Part shown: piece by piece, positions 7,915-16,242 of the stretch
Numbering within the stretch: the first letter of the stretch is position 1
Layout: each line of letters begins with the position of its first letter
Source: Derxia gummosa DSM 723
GTDB taxonomy: Bacteria > Pseudomonadota > Gammaproteobacteria > Burkholderiales > Burkholderiaceae_E
NCBI RefSeq assembly: GCF_000482785.1
Contig: NZ_AXWS01000007.1
Coordinates: 1,116,001-1,180,000 of the forward strand
DNA length: 64,000 nt
Direction of reading: 5' to 3'
The notes under the pieces: generated by a model
Told to the model about the DNA's origin: nothing
What the model saw: only the letters and a program-made list of their open reading frames with translations
Database searches by the model: none
Made by a program: the position numbers and the translations under genes

Positions 7915-10900
7915 CGGAACTGCTGCATCTCACGCAGCCGGAACGGGTTGAACACGCTGCTCGCCACGACCTCCAGCTTGGCCTTGTGACCGCCCTCGGT
8001 CACGACGACAACGAAGCGCTCGGGTTGGTTGCCTTGCTGGATCTCGTAGCGGTCGAACAGACGGAACAGCGCCCACGGCCCGTCGAAAACCTGGGCCGGT
8101 CCGGCATCGCTGGTCGCGAGCCGAATCTGCGATGCGAGCCGCTGCGGCGGCCATTGCACCGTGGCCGGCTGGCCCCCCGCGCCAGTGAACTTCGCCACCT
8201 GCCCGTCGATGTCGAGCGAGATCATCGGCAGGCCGTCGAGATCGAGCGCCCGGATGTCCACGCGAAAGCCCGGCGTCTTGCCGCCACCGCGGAAGAACAC
8301 GTCACGGATGCGCGTCGCGCGCTGGAAGTCGGCCAGCGCGGCGGGCGTCGGCGGACGCGTGCCATCGGAAAGCGGCTTGTAGCCCCAAGGATTGGCCCCC
8401 GTATCGACGATCGCGGCAAGGCGACGCTGCCAGAAGTCGTCCAGCAGCCCGCCAGCGCCGAACAGCTGCGCGAAGTCCTCGGGCATGGCGTCGCTCTTCG
8501 CGCCCGCCGCGAACGGATAGCGCCCGGCGATCGCGCGCTGGCAGAAATCGGTGATGGGCCTGAGTTCATCGCTGAGCGTCTGGCGTTCGGCGACGCGGCT
8601 CTGCGATGCCCCCGCGTCGGCCAGGTTGGCGAGCATCGAACGGATCGGCTCGGGTTGCAGGCCGGCTTCGGCCTTGATGCGCTCGGCGCCACCGCCGGGC
8701 GGCGGCGGGCTCTTGCTCTTCTGCGCGGCATCGACCGCCGACAGCTGCACGAACACCTCGTTGAACTGCTTGAGGATGCCGTCGAGCGGCGGCGGATTGC
8801 CCTCGCTCAGACGGCGGATGGCGGCGAAATGGTCGTCGACCACCTGCTCGGGCGGACCGCCGCGCAGACCCGGCGCGGCGGACGTGTCGCCCATGAGCGC
8901 GGCCATCTCGTTGCGCGCGGCGGCGACCTTGCCCGCGGCCACGCTGGCGGCATCGGCGACGGCCGACTTCGGCGGCACGAGCGTCGTCTCGCGCCCGACG
9001 GCGCGGACCCAAGCGGCAAGCGGCGAATCCGGCGCGGCGACGGCGCGCGCCACCTGGAGGCTGCGATCGAGTCCGCCGAGCCTTACGAGGCGGACATCCG
9101 CGAGATACGCATCCCAGACCTTGATGTATTCGTCGAGGAAGAGCTTGCGCACGCGCTCGGCCATCTCCTTGCCCGCGAGCGCGGTCGCGGCCACGCCACC
9201 GCCCGGACGGCCCATTACCCAGGGCTCCTCGGCGGCGAGCTGACCAGCCACCTTGTCGAGCGAACTCTTGAACGCCTTGTGGTAGCCGTCGCGCGTGAAC
9301 AGGCCGGGAATGCCGGCCGTCAGCGGCTTGCCGCTCGCGCGCTCGAACACGCTCGCGGCACCCGGTCCGGCGGCGGCCGTTACCGAAAACTCGGGCAGAT
9401 CGGCGCCGAGACGCTGGCGCTTGAGGCGGCTGAAGATGCGGTATTCGAGCGGATAGGCGGCGAGCATCTCGCGCACGCTTGCAACGAGCGTCTCGTCCAT
9501 CTTCACCGCCGGGATCGGCGCGCCCTCGGCGAAGGCTGCGTCGAGATCCTGACTCAAGGAGACGCGCTGCTCGGGCGTGAGCGTGGCGCCGAGGTTCAGC
9601 TCCCAGTCCAGCTCGATGAAGGCCTTGAGCGTCGCGGGATCGAAGTGCTCGGGCGTGTAGAGCATCAGATAGCTCTTGAGCGCCTCGTAGGCGAGTTCGA
9701 GGTTGTTGCGATCGGCGGCGCGCAGCCGCTCCTCCAGCCGGCGCGCGATGCGCGGCATGAGACCGTGGTCGAGCAGGTGGCGGTAGCCGATGCGCGCGCC
9801 GGCGTCGAGCTTGCCGCCCTGGTAGAGGCCGAGGCCATGGAGAAACGGTGGCTCCTCGACCGCATAGCCCTGCGGCCAGGCGGCGCTGCGCACCGCCGCC
9901 AGCACGTCGGCCATCGGCGCCGCGTCGCCCGACGACGCGGGCGGCAGCGCATCGACCGCCTGCCTGACGGCCGGCAGCCGCGCTTCCACCTCGGCGATGT
10001 AGGCGCGGTTGTTCAGCCAACTCGCGATCCAGCCGGCGACGACCAGCGCGGACGCGATGCCCACCGCCGCGAAACTCGCCCGCCTCAGCATCCGCCGGCG
10101 CGCCTCTACCGTCGCGTTCGCTCCCACGAGGTCACGCTCCGCGAACACCACGTCGCGCAGCAGACGATGCAGGAAATAGCTCTTGCCCTTGCCCGGCGCG
10201 AAGGCGGCCTGACTGACGCCGACCCCCAGGCCGCGCGACAACGCGCCCATCACGCGATCGATCGGCGTGCCCTCCTGCGTGCCACTCGTGAAATAGACAC
10301 CGCGCAGCAGCGCCGCCTCCTCCAGCCCGCCCCCCTCGGCGAACACCGCACGCAGGAAACCGCTGAGCGGCGAGCGCAGCAGCGCGAACTGCTGCGGAAA
10401 GGCGAACACGGCGGCGCGCGCCGCCGTGTCCAGCTGCCCCTCGATCCGGCGGAGCAGCTGGCGACGCAGGCGATCCTCGAGTGCGGCGTACTCGGCGTCG
10501 AAACCCGCCAGCGCGTCGCCCGCCTTCAGGTCGAAGCTGAAGCCCCAGACCTGCTCGCGCGCCTCCTTGCCGAGCTGGGTGAAGCTCTCGTCGAAGCCGG
10601 CGATAAGGTCGGCCTTGGTCACGCACACATAGACCGGCGCGCGCACGCCGAGTCTTGCGTGCAACTCCTGGAGCCGCGCGCGCAGCCGCGCCGCCTGCTC
10701 CTTGCACCGCGCCTCGTCCAGCTGAAGCAGATCGGCGACGCTGACCGTCAGCAGCACGCCGTTGATGGGCTGGCGCGGCCGCGCGCGCCGCAGCAGCGCA
10801 AGAAAGCTGTCCCACGCTGCACCGTCCACCGCCGCGTCCGACTCCTGGGTCGCGTATCGGCCGGCGGTGTCGATGAGCACTGCGTCCTCGGTGAACCACC

Positions 10901-11402
10901 AGTCGCAATTGCGCGTGCCGCCGGTGCCCTTGACTTCGGCGCGGCCCATCTTGTCGGCAAGCGGGAAGGTGAGACCGGCGTTGAGCAGCGCGGTCGTCTT
11001 TCCCGAGCCCGGCGCGCCGACGAACACGTACCACGGCAGCTCGTAGAGATTGCCGCCGCCCTTACCCTCCCTGCCCGGCAGGGTCCTGAGCAGGTCGAGC
11101 GCTTCGCGGAAACGCGCGTCAAGCACCTGCTGCTCGCGGTCGATCGCGCTCGGCCCAGCCACCAGCCCCTGGACGAGCTTTGCGTTGGCGCGCTTGCGCC
11201 GCGTGATGCGCCACGCGATCCAGCCCGCATAACCCGCCGTGACGAGAAGCACGATCGCGAGCCGTACCCACATCGATTCGAAGGGGTGGGCGTCGCCGAA
11301 GGCGATGAGCGGGAAGCCCCACCAGACGAGGGCGGCCAGCGCGAGCAGGCCGATGCCCGTCAGCGCGACAGGACTCAGCAGCAGACGGAGAAAGTTCTTC
11401 AT
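7896..11402 (-). CDS. tssM: type VI membrane-complex protein TssM (IcmF family)
   Basis: A 1168-residue inner-membrane protein that spans the periplasm and, with TssL, anchors the phage-like sheath. Two transmembrane helices lie at about residues 10-35 and 46-65. A cytoplasmic NTPase-like domain follows, with Walker A GAPGSGKT at 129-136 and DTAGRY further on. A third membrane helix (about 440-462, VGIASALVVAGWIASWL) leads to a large periplasmic domain that ends with the beta-rich TssM C-terminal region. The length is usual for the family. It lies 21 bases after tssL in the operon. In most systems its C-terminal domain docks on the lipoprotein TssJ, which is not found in this window. Confidence 0.95.
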   Translation of the reverse strand: MKNFLRLLLSPVALTGIGLLALAALVWWGFPLIAFGDAHPFESMWVRLAIVLLVTAGYAGWIAWRITRRKRANAKLVQGLVAGPSAIDREQQVLDARFREALDLLRTLPGREGKGGGNLYELPWYVFVGAPGSGKTTALLNAGLTFPLADKMGRAEVKGTGGTRNCDWWFTEDAVLIDTAGRYATQESDAAVDGAAWDSFLALLRRARPRQPINGVLLTVSVADLLQLDEARCKEQAARLRARLQELHARLGVRAPVYVCVTKADLIAGFDESFTQLGKEAREQVWGFSFDLKAGDALAGFDAEYAALEDRLRRQLLRRIEGQLDTAARAAVFAFPQQFALLRSPLSGFLRAVFAEGGGLEEAALLRGVYFTSGTQEGTPIDRVMGALSRGLGVGVSQAAFAPGKGKSYFLHRLLRDVVFAERDLVGANATVEARRRMLRRASFAAVGIASALVVAGWIASWLNNRAYIAEVEARLPAVRQAVDALPPASSGDAAPMADVLAAVRSAAWPQGYAVEEPPFLHGLGLYQGGKLDAGARIGYRHLLDHGLMPRIARRLEERLRAADRNNLELAYEALKSYLMLYTPEHFDPATLKAFIELDWELNLGATLTPEQRVSLSQDLDAAFAEGAPIPAVKMDETLVASVREMLAAYPLEYRIFSRLKRQRLGADLPEFSVTAAAGPGAASVFERASGKPLTAGIPGLFTRDGYHKAFKSSLDKVAGQLAAEEPWVMGRPGGGVAATALAGKEMAERVRKLFLDEYIKVWDAYLADVRLVRLGGLDRSLQVARAVAAPDSPLAAWVRAVGRETTLVPPKSAVADAASVAAGKVAAARNEMAALMGDTSAAPGLRGGPPEQVVDDHFAAIRRLSEGNPPPLDGILKQFNEVFVQLSAVDAAQKSKSPPPPGGGAERIKAEAGLQPEPIRSMLANLADAGASQSRVAERQTLSDELRPITDFCQRAIAGRYPFAAGAKSDAMPEDFAQLFGAGGLLDDFWQRRLAAIVDTGANPWGYKPLSDGTRPPTPAALADFQRATRIRDVFFRGGGKTPGFRVDIRALDLDGLPMISLDIDGQVAKFTGAGGQPATVQWPPQRLASQIRLATSDAGPAQVFDGPWALFRLFDRYEIQQGNQPERFVVVVTEGGHKAKLEVVASSVFNPFRLREMQQFRCPSAL

Positions 11403-11423
11403 CGCGGTCTCGTGTCCTTGTCG

Positions 11424-12734
11424 TTATCGGGCGTCGGGCGAGACGAACAGCGTGATCTCGACGCGGCGGTTCCGGGCGCGCCCCTCTGGCGTCGCGTTGT
11501 CGGCCAGTGGCTCGGCATCGGCATGCCCTTCAGCGCGCAGGCGATCGGCAGCGACTGGCGGGGCAAGCACCGCCTTCACGGCCAGCGCGCGCTCCTGGGA
11601 CAGATGCCAGTTGGACGGGAAGCGCAGCGAGCGGATCGGCTGGCTGTCGGTATGCCCGGTGACAAGTACCTGCCCCGGCACTTCCTCGAGCGCGGCGGCA
11701 ACCCGCGCGAGCACGGGACGCGCTCGGTCGGCCAGCTCGGTGCTTCCGGCGCTGAACAGGCCATCGCCCTTGATGGTGACGATCGAGCGGTCGGCAAGGT
11801 CCTGCACCGCGACGAGCTCCTCATCGATCTCGGCCTTGAGAAAGGTGGCCAGACGCGGCTTGAGCGCGACCGGCGGGGACGCGACAGCCGCCGAGGTCGG
11901 CGCCTTCGCATCGAGCGTCTGGAGCGCGATAAAGGCCGGGGCCGAGTGGCTGTTGATGCCGAGTCGCAATGCGACGAATACCGCGAGCAGCAGCAGCGCG
12001 GCGACGGCCGCCACCACCCATACCGGTACTCCGTCCACCAGCCGCTGCGACCGTGCCGGCGCCCCCTGCCAGCGCGGGGACAGTGCCGGATCTTCCTCGT
12101 CCGGCTGGCGCAGCATCTGCGCCAGCCGGCTGCGCACGCTGTCGAGCTGGGCATGACCGTTGTCGATGACGCGGTAGCGCCCCTCGAAACCGAGCGCCAT
12201 GCACGCGTAGAGGAGTTCCAGCAGGCTACGGTTGCCGTTCACGTCCGGCGCGAGCCGCGCGAGGAGCTGGAAGACCTTCTCGCCGCCCTGGGTCTCGTTA
12301 TGGAACTGCACCAGCAGGCTGTATGCCGACCACACGCCCGAGCCGCCCCAGGGCGTGCTGGCCGCCGACTCGTCGAGGAAGGTGCAAAGGATGTAGCGCG
12401 CCGCGATCACCTGCTCGTTGGGCAGACCACGCGCGCGCGCAGTCGCCTCGAAGCGCTTCACGCCGGCGGCGAGTGCGTCGCGCAAGCCCGGCGGACTCGG
12501 ATGCTGCGGCAGCTGGCGGATTCGCGGCGCCGCATTGAGCAGGGGAGTGGCCGCATCGACCAGCGGATTGAAGCTGCCCGTCATGATGCCGTCGAGCGCC
12601 TCGGCATCGACCGGCACGAACGCGGTGGCGGGAGCACCGGCCGGCGCGGAGGACGGGCCCGGCCGCGCGCGACCGCCGCCCGGCTTGATGACTGTGCGAT
12701 CGCCGAAGGCGGCAAATGGATCCTGATCGGTCAT
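11424..12734 (-). CDS. tssL: type VI membrane-complex protein TssL with C-terminal OmpA-like domain
   Basis: A 436-residue 'evolved' TssL. The N-terminus has the short peptide GDRTVIKPGG, with Thr at position 14. A DotU/TssL cytoplasmic helical domain follows (about 50-220), then one transmembrane helix (VWVVAAVAALLLLAVFVAL), then a periplasmic OmpA/MotB-type peptidoglycan-binding domain (about 300-436) with GHTDSQPIRSLRFPSNWHLS and the closing RNRRVEI. AGGAGA lies 7 bases before the ATG. In Agrobacterium, as I recall, TssL Thr14 is phosphorylated by PpkA and then bound by Fha; the matching position here makes the same switch likely. The fused cell-wall domain may replace part of the outer anchoring normally given by TssJ or TagL. 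Confidence 0.95.
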   Translation of the reverse strand: MTDQDPFAAFGDRTVIKPGGGRARPGPSSAPAGAPATAFVPVDAEALDGIMTGSFNPLVDAATPLLNAAPRIRQLPQHPSPPGLRDALAAGVKRFEATARARGLPNEQVIAARYILCTFLDESAASTPWGGSGVWSAYSLLVQFHNETQGGEKVFQLLARLAPDVNGNRSLLELLYACMALGFEGRYRVIDNGHAQLDSVRSRLAQMLRQPDEEDPALSPRWQGAPARSQRLVDGVPVWVVAAVAALLLLAVFVALRLGINSHSAPAFIALQTLDAKAPTSAAVASPPVALKPRLATFLKAEIDEELVAVQDLADRSIVTIKGDGLFSAGSTELADRARPVLARVAAALEEVPGQVLVTGHTDSQPIRSLRFPSNWHLSQERALAVKAVLAPPVAADRLRAEGHADAEPLADNATPEGRARNRRVEITLFVSPDAR

Positions 12735-12880
12735 TTTGGTCTCCTGCGGATCGCGTCTTCTGCGGACGCGGCGGGGGCGGATTCAGACGGCGCGACGCGG
12801 CTGCGCGCGAGCCGGTCGGATCGGTGTCGGCGCGGACCCGGCGCTGGTAGGGGCATCCGTCAGGCCGGCCGGTGCAAGGG
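12735..12880 (-). other. 146-base gap between tssK and tssL, no tssJ
   Basis: This gap inside the operon was examined because tssJ often sits beside tssK. It is too short for a TssJ lipoprotein, and no frame in it has a signal peptide with a lipobox. Only the tssL ribosome-binding site (AGGAGA) is recognised. Confidence 0.6.
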
Positions 12881-14218
12881 CTACTGCCGGATTGCCCAGA
12901 ACTCCAGTTCGAGACCGGGAAAGTCGCCCGCGACATGCATCGCGAGACCACCCGAAGCTTCGAGCTGCTTCCACAGATCGTTGCCGCGCGTCTCGAGCTC
13001 GAAGTAGTCGTAGCCGGCGTGATACGGAATCTGGCGCGGCGCAACCGGCAACGGCCGCAGCGGCACGCCTGGCAGCGCGAGGTTGACGAGGTCGCGGATA
13101 CGCTCGACCGGACCGATCTTTGTCTGCGTGGGAAAACGCTGACGCAGCGCCTCGCCAGGCATCTGCGCGGCCACTGCGAGCACGAACATCGCGTTGCGCT
13201 GCAACTCCACGTCGCCGATGAGCGCGACGCGGACGCCGTAATTGCGCTGCTGGAGCTCGATGGAAATGGCGGTCTGCTCCAGCACCATCGACAAGGACTG
13301 CCGCAACTCGGCGATCAGGGGCGCGAAGCAGCGCGCGAGGTCGTCATGCAGGTAATCGGCGAACACGGGGGGGCGGCGCTGATCACGGAAAGTGGCGAGA
13401 TCCCCCGCGAGCGCGAGACAAGCCACGTACAGACGTTCGGGATGCAGCAGCGTGAGCTGGTGCAGATGCATGAAGACGGGCTCATTGCGATTGACCGTCT
13501 GGAGCAGCAGGAAATCGGCGATCTCGCCAACGCCGGCGCGTCCCGGAGCCGCGATGCGGGCCGCCAGTGCTTCGCCGCGCTGGCGTAGCAACGCCGCGAT
13601 CTCGCGCGTCCAACCCTCGGGCAGCGGATGCGCGCGCGCATCGAGCAGCGGCGGCAGCCAGTGGGCATCGAGCACGACGCGGTTGTCGGCGCGCCGCTCG
13701 GCAACACGCGCCACCCCGAGCGCGGCGAAGCCCTCGGTCACATCGCTCGCGCGCCGCAGGCGAAGCTGGAGTCGCCCGATCTGGAGTGGAGCGGTCCGCC
13801 CGGCAGTGAGATTGCTGTCTCCGACTTCGGCTTCGGCGACCGCGTATCGCGGGCCCGCTCCGTGCGGTGCCTCCTCGGCATCGGTTTCGGCGACGCCGGG
13901 CCGGCGCAGCACCGCGGACAGCACGATGACCTCGTCGCGCAGGTCGGCCGGGATGTCGAGTGCGGGCGGCGCTCCATCGTCGGCAGGGATTGCAAATGGG
14001 GTTCCGTCGGGCAGGACACCGCGTGCCTCGGTGATCGCGATCTTGCCCAGCGGCAGCGAGGTGTCGTCGAGCTTCAGCACTGTGAAGCCCCAACCGTAGC
14101 CGACAACAGCACCCAAGCGCAGATCGAGCAGATGTTCGCCGTGGCGATCCTGCTGCTGGAAATGCTGCGGCTGAAGGAACATGCCCTCCGTCCACACCAC
14201 GTTGTTGTACCAAGTCAT
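12881..14218 (-). CDS. tssK: type VI baseplate protein TssK
   Basis: A 445-residue cytoplasmic protein that, as a trimer, links the TssEFG baseplate to TssL/TssM. It opens with the TssK hallmark VVWTEGMFLQPQHFQQQDR and ends with the FYFELE-like region (YDYFELETRGNDLWKQLE) and a conserved tail. Length is typical. A GTG nine codons upstream (14245) could extend it, but the ATG at 14218 gives the MTWYNNVVW start usual for the family. It is the first gene of the tssK-tssL-tssM-tagF-ppkA operon and diverges from the OmpA-family gene at 14483. The 264 bases between them must hold both promoters. I saw a -10-like TATGAT on the + strand at 14355-14360, without a clear -35. Confidence 0.95.
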   Translation of the reverse strand: MTWYNNVVWTEGMFLQPQHFQQQDRHGEHLLDLRLGAVVGYGWGFTVLKLDDTSLPLGKIAITEARGVLPDGTPFAIPADDGAPPALDIPADLRDEVIVLSAVLRRPGVAETDAEEAPHGAGPRYAVAEAEVGDSNLTAGRTAPLQIGRLQLRLRRASDVTEGFAALGVARVAERRADNRVVLDAHWLPPLLDARAHPLPEGWTREIAALLRQRGEALAARIAAPGRAGVGEIADFLLLQTVNRNEPVFMHLHQLTLLHPERLYVACLALAGDLATFRDQRRPPVFADYLHDDLARCFAPLIAELRQSLSMVLEQTAISIELQQRNYGVRVALIGDVELQRNAMFVLAVAAQMPGEALRQRFPTQTKIGPVERIRDLVNLALPGVPLRPLPVAPRQIPYHAGYDYFELETRGNDLWKQLEASGGLAMHVAGDFPGLELEFWAIRQ

Positions 14219-14482
14219 GTCAGCGTCCGGAGGCTGTTGGAGCACGACTGCCAGCGATGCGCGCGATGCGAATGTCGCGGGAGATTTTCGATGTTTTGTA
14301 CGGCGGCAATCGGACGAAAGCGATGCACAGATCGATCCCGTTGGTTGCGGTAACTATGATGGGCGAAAGGGTTTGCTCATGCACGGAGCGTCGTTCTTGT
14401 CCGTGTCGGCGAAGTCATCGAAGCATTGCCGGCACGCGCTGTCGCAAGCCTTCACACATCACCCGCAACGGGGTTCCAGACC

Positions 14483-15064
14483 ATGAACAACTTCACGAAG
14501 CTCAGCTTCAATGCGCTTGTCCTCAGCGGCGTCTTGTGGCTTTCCGGCGCCGGTGTTGCCGCAACCGCGGCCGAAGTCGCGTCAAGCGCGCTGCCCGTCG
14601 TTGATCTCGACACGCAGGTCCCTGATCCGGCAAGGATCCGTGACGGTCTGTTCCCCGAGGACGTGGACTGTCCGGACAAGGCGGAACTCGAAAAGGCGGG
14701 TTTCAAGTGCATGGGAGCCGAACGTCCCTCCACTCGCTTTTCGCTACCCGCCGTGGCGTTCCGGATCGGTTCGGCCGAAATCCCGGAGATCTTCAAGCGT
14801 CAGCTCGACGCATTCGCGACTGCGCTGAGTCCGCTGCGCGGCACCGGCCGTCGGGTGCGCATCTTTGGTCATACGGATGCCACCGGCACCTCCGAAGCCA
14901 ATGCAAGGCTGTCGCAGGAGCGGGCCGAGGCAGTGAGGCGTTATCTCATCCAGCAAGGTGTCGAGGCCCAGATGCTGACGCCGGTCGGACTGGGCTCCAC
15001 GCAACCCAAGAACTCGACCGATCCCACAGCACCGGAGAACCGCAGGGTCGAGATCGGTCGCTGA
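14483..15064 (+). CDS. secreted OmpA-family peptidoglycan-binding protein
   Basis: A 193-residue periplasmic protein. It has a signal peptide (MNNFTKLSFNALVLSGVLWL, cleavage expected after AATAA) and a C-terminal OmpA domain (about 85-193) with FGHTDATGTSEANARLSQER and the terminal ENRRVEIGR that bind peptidoglycan. Two Cys (in DVDCPD and FKCMG) flank the linker and may form a disulphide. There is no lipobox, so it is probably soluble in the periplasm rather than lipidated like TagL-type proteins. It is the only + strand gene inside the type VI locus, divergent from tssK and convergent with the DUF4280 gene. Its position suggests a role in anchoring the secretion machine to the cell wall, perhaps instead of TssJ, but that is inference. 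Confidence 0.8.
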   Translation: MNNFTKLSFNALVLSGVLWLSGAGVAATAAEVASSALPVVDLDTQVPDPARIRDGLFPEDVDCPDKAELEKAGFKCMGAERPSTRFSLPAVAFRIGSAEIPEIFKRQLDAFATALSPLRGTGRRVRIFGHTDATGTSEANARLSQERAEAVRRYLIQQGVEAQMLTPVGLGSTQPKNSTDPTAPENRRVEIGR

Positions 15065-15072
15065 GCGGGTCA

Positions 15073-15462
15073 TCAAGGAACCATATGCGTCGTCTGCCCA
15101 GGGCTGGTGATCCGGATGACGCCTCCCCAGGCACACATGAGCGAGCAGGTGTTGTCGATAGCGGGCAGGTAATCGACCAGCAGGTTCGGGACGCCCGGCT
15201 GCCAGGGTGTGGGCGTGGTCGGCACACAAGGCATCGGTGTCAGTGCCCCCATGGCGGCCGAGGTGGCCGCGGCCGTGGCCGGAAAAGCGAGACTGCCACA
15301 CACCCCGAAGGGCAGGATGTTCACCATCGGCACGTTGTCCATGATGTTGGCCGCGAACTGCATGCCCGAATGCACGGTCCGCGCGGGCAGCACCACCAGA
15401 TTGCTCGGCGCCGCGCCGAAGCTGCATTGCAGGGTCGCGGTCATCACGGTCTGCATGGGCAT
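15073..15462 (-). CDS. DUF4280 PAAR-like spike-tip protein
   Basis: A 129-residue protein of the DUF4280 family, PAAR-like proteins that cap the VgrG spike. Signature stretches are ATLQCSFG at the start, MVNILPFGVCGS in the middle, the Pro/Cys run LTPMPCVPTTPTPW, and a closing MCAWGGVIRITSPGQ. Conserved Cys (in QCSFG, GVCGS, PMPCV and MCAWGG) could bind metal as PAAR tips do. It has no fused effector domain. It follows the phosphatase gene by 15 bases and ends the large operon. No other PAAR gene was found in the window, so this is probably the spike tip for the locus VgrG. Confidence 0.8.
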   Translation of the reverse strand: MPMQTVMTATLQCSFGAAPSNLVVLPARTVHSGMQFAANIMDNVPMVNILPFGVCGSLAFPATAAATSAAMGALTPMPCVPTTPTPWQPGVPNLLVDYLPAIDNTCSLMCAWGGVIRITSPGQTTHMVP

Positions 15463-15477
15463 GGCTTTCTCCCGGAT

Positions 15478-16242
15478 TCAGGCAGCCGCGCGGGTGATCC
15501 AGACGGTCAGCGCGGTGAAGTTGTCATGACTAGGCTTGCGCGCGGCCCCCGCCAGCACGGCCGCCTCCAGCGCCTGCATCCAGTCATGGGGCGTGGCACA
15601 GACGCGGAGCGTGGACTCCAGCGTGGCGTCATCCACGTACTCCCACAGGCCGTCGGTACAGATGAGAAGCACATCGCCGGCCTGCAACGGCCAAGCGGGT
15701 TCCTGCACCGAGGAGATCAGCTGATCCTCTTCGGTGCCGAGTGCCGAGTACAGCTCGCTGCGGCTCGGATGCCCTCGGGCGGACTCGGGTGCGAGATGGC
15801 CTGCGTCGACAAGTGATTGCACGAGGCTGTGATCGACGGTGCGCATGGCGATGCGGCCGGCGCGAAACGCATAGACGCGCGTATCGCCGACATGGCACCA
15901 GCGCGCGATCGCCTGATCAAGGTTGATGAACAGGGCCGCGAGCGTCGTGTGCATGTGAGCCGTGCCCCCGCGCGTGCGCTCGGCGATGACGGTCCGATTG
16001 GATCGCACGATGAGTTCGCGTAGCGCTTGCGCGTCATCTCGGGGGTTGGCGGCGAACGCTCCGATCACGTAGCGCACGACGAGCTTGGAGGCGACGTCCC
16101 CGCCGCCATGCCCGCCCGCGCCATCGGCGACGACGCAGCAAAGCCGGCTGTCGGAGTGCCAGTGCCCGCAGGCATCCTCGTTCTGGTCCCGACCACCGGG
16201 ACGCGTCAGCAGCGCCAGTTCCAGTTCGATCGGCTCGGTCAC
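15478..16242 (-). CDS. pppA: PP2C-type Ser/Thr phosphatase of the type VI pathway (PppA-like)
   Basis: A 254-residue PP2C phosphatase expected to reverse the kinase. Metal-binding motifs are intact: RDQNEDA near residue 18, VADGAGGHGGGD (about 38-49), CTDGLW (about 194-199) and HDNFTAL near the C-terminus. It has no membrane segment. The start is GTG within GTGA, overlapping the fha stop by four bases, which couples it to the FHA protein. In Pseudomonas the kinase, phosphatase and FHA protein act on one another; here the kinase is in the other operon, so signal writer and eraser are under separate promoters. Confidence 0.9.
   Translation of the reverse strand: MTEPIELELALLTRPGGRDQNEDACGHWHSDSRLCCVVADGAGGHGGGDVASKLVVRYVIGAFAANPRDDAQALRELIVRSNRTVIAERTRGGTAHMHTTLAALFINLDQAIARWCHVGDTRVYAFRAGRIAMRTVDHSLVQSLVDAGHLAPESARGHPSRSELYSALGTEEDQLISSVQEPAWPLQAGDVLLICTDGLWEYVDDATLESTLRVCATPHDWMQALEAAVLAGAARKPSHDNFTALTVWITRAAA

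Noticed and set aside
12735-12880. Possible tssJ between tssK and tssL
   Set aside because: Too short, and no frame has a lipobox.
7854-13007. A 1717-codon open frame on the + strand
   Set aside because: It lies opposite tssM, tssL and tssK, which have clear family motifs. Its own translation is Arg/Ala/Glu-rich without any domain, as expected for antisense frames in GC-rich DNA.
15478-16242. An RTVI string (SNRTVIAER) in the PP2C phosphatase
   Set aside because: It falls within a helix of the folded phosphatase domain and lacks the acidic residue and disordered context of the kinase, TssL and Fha peptides, so it is probably chance.
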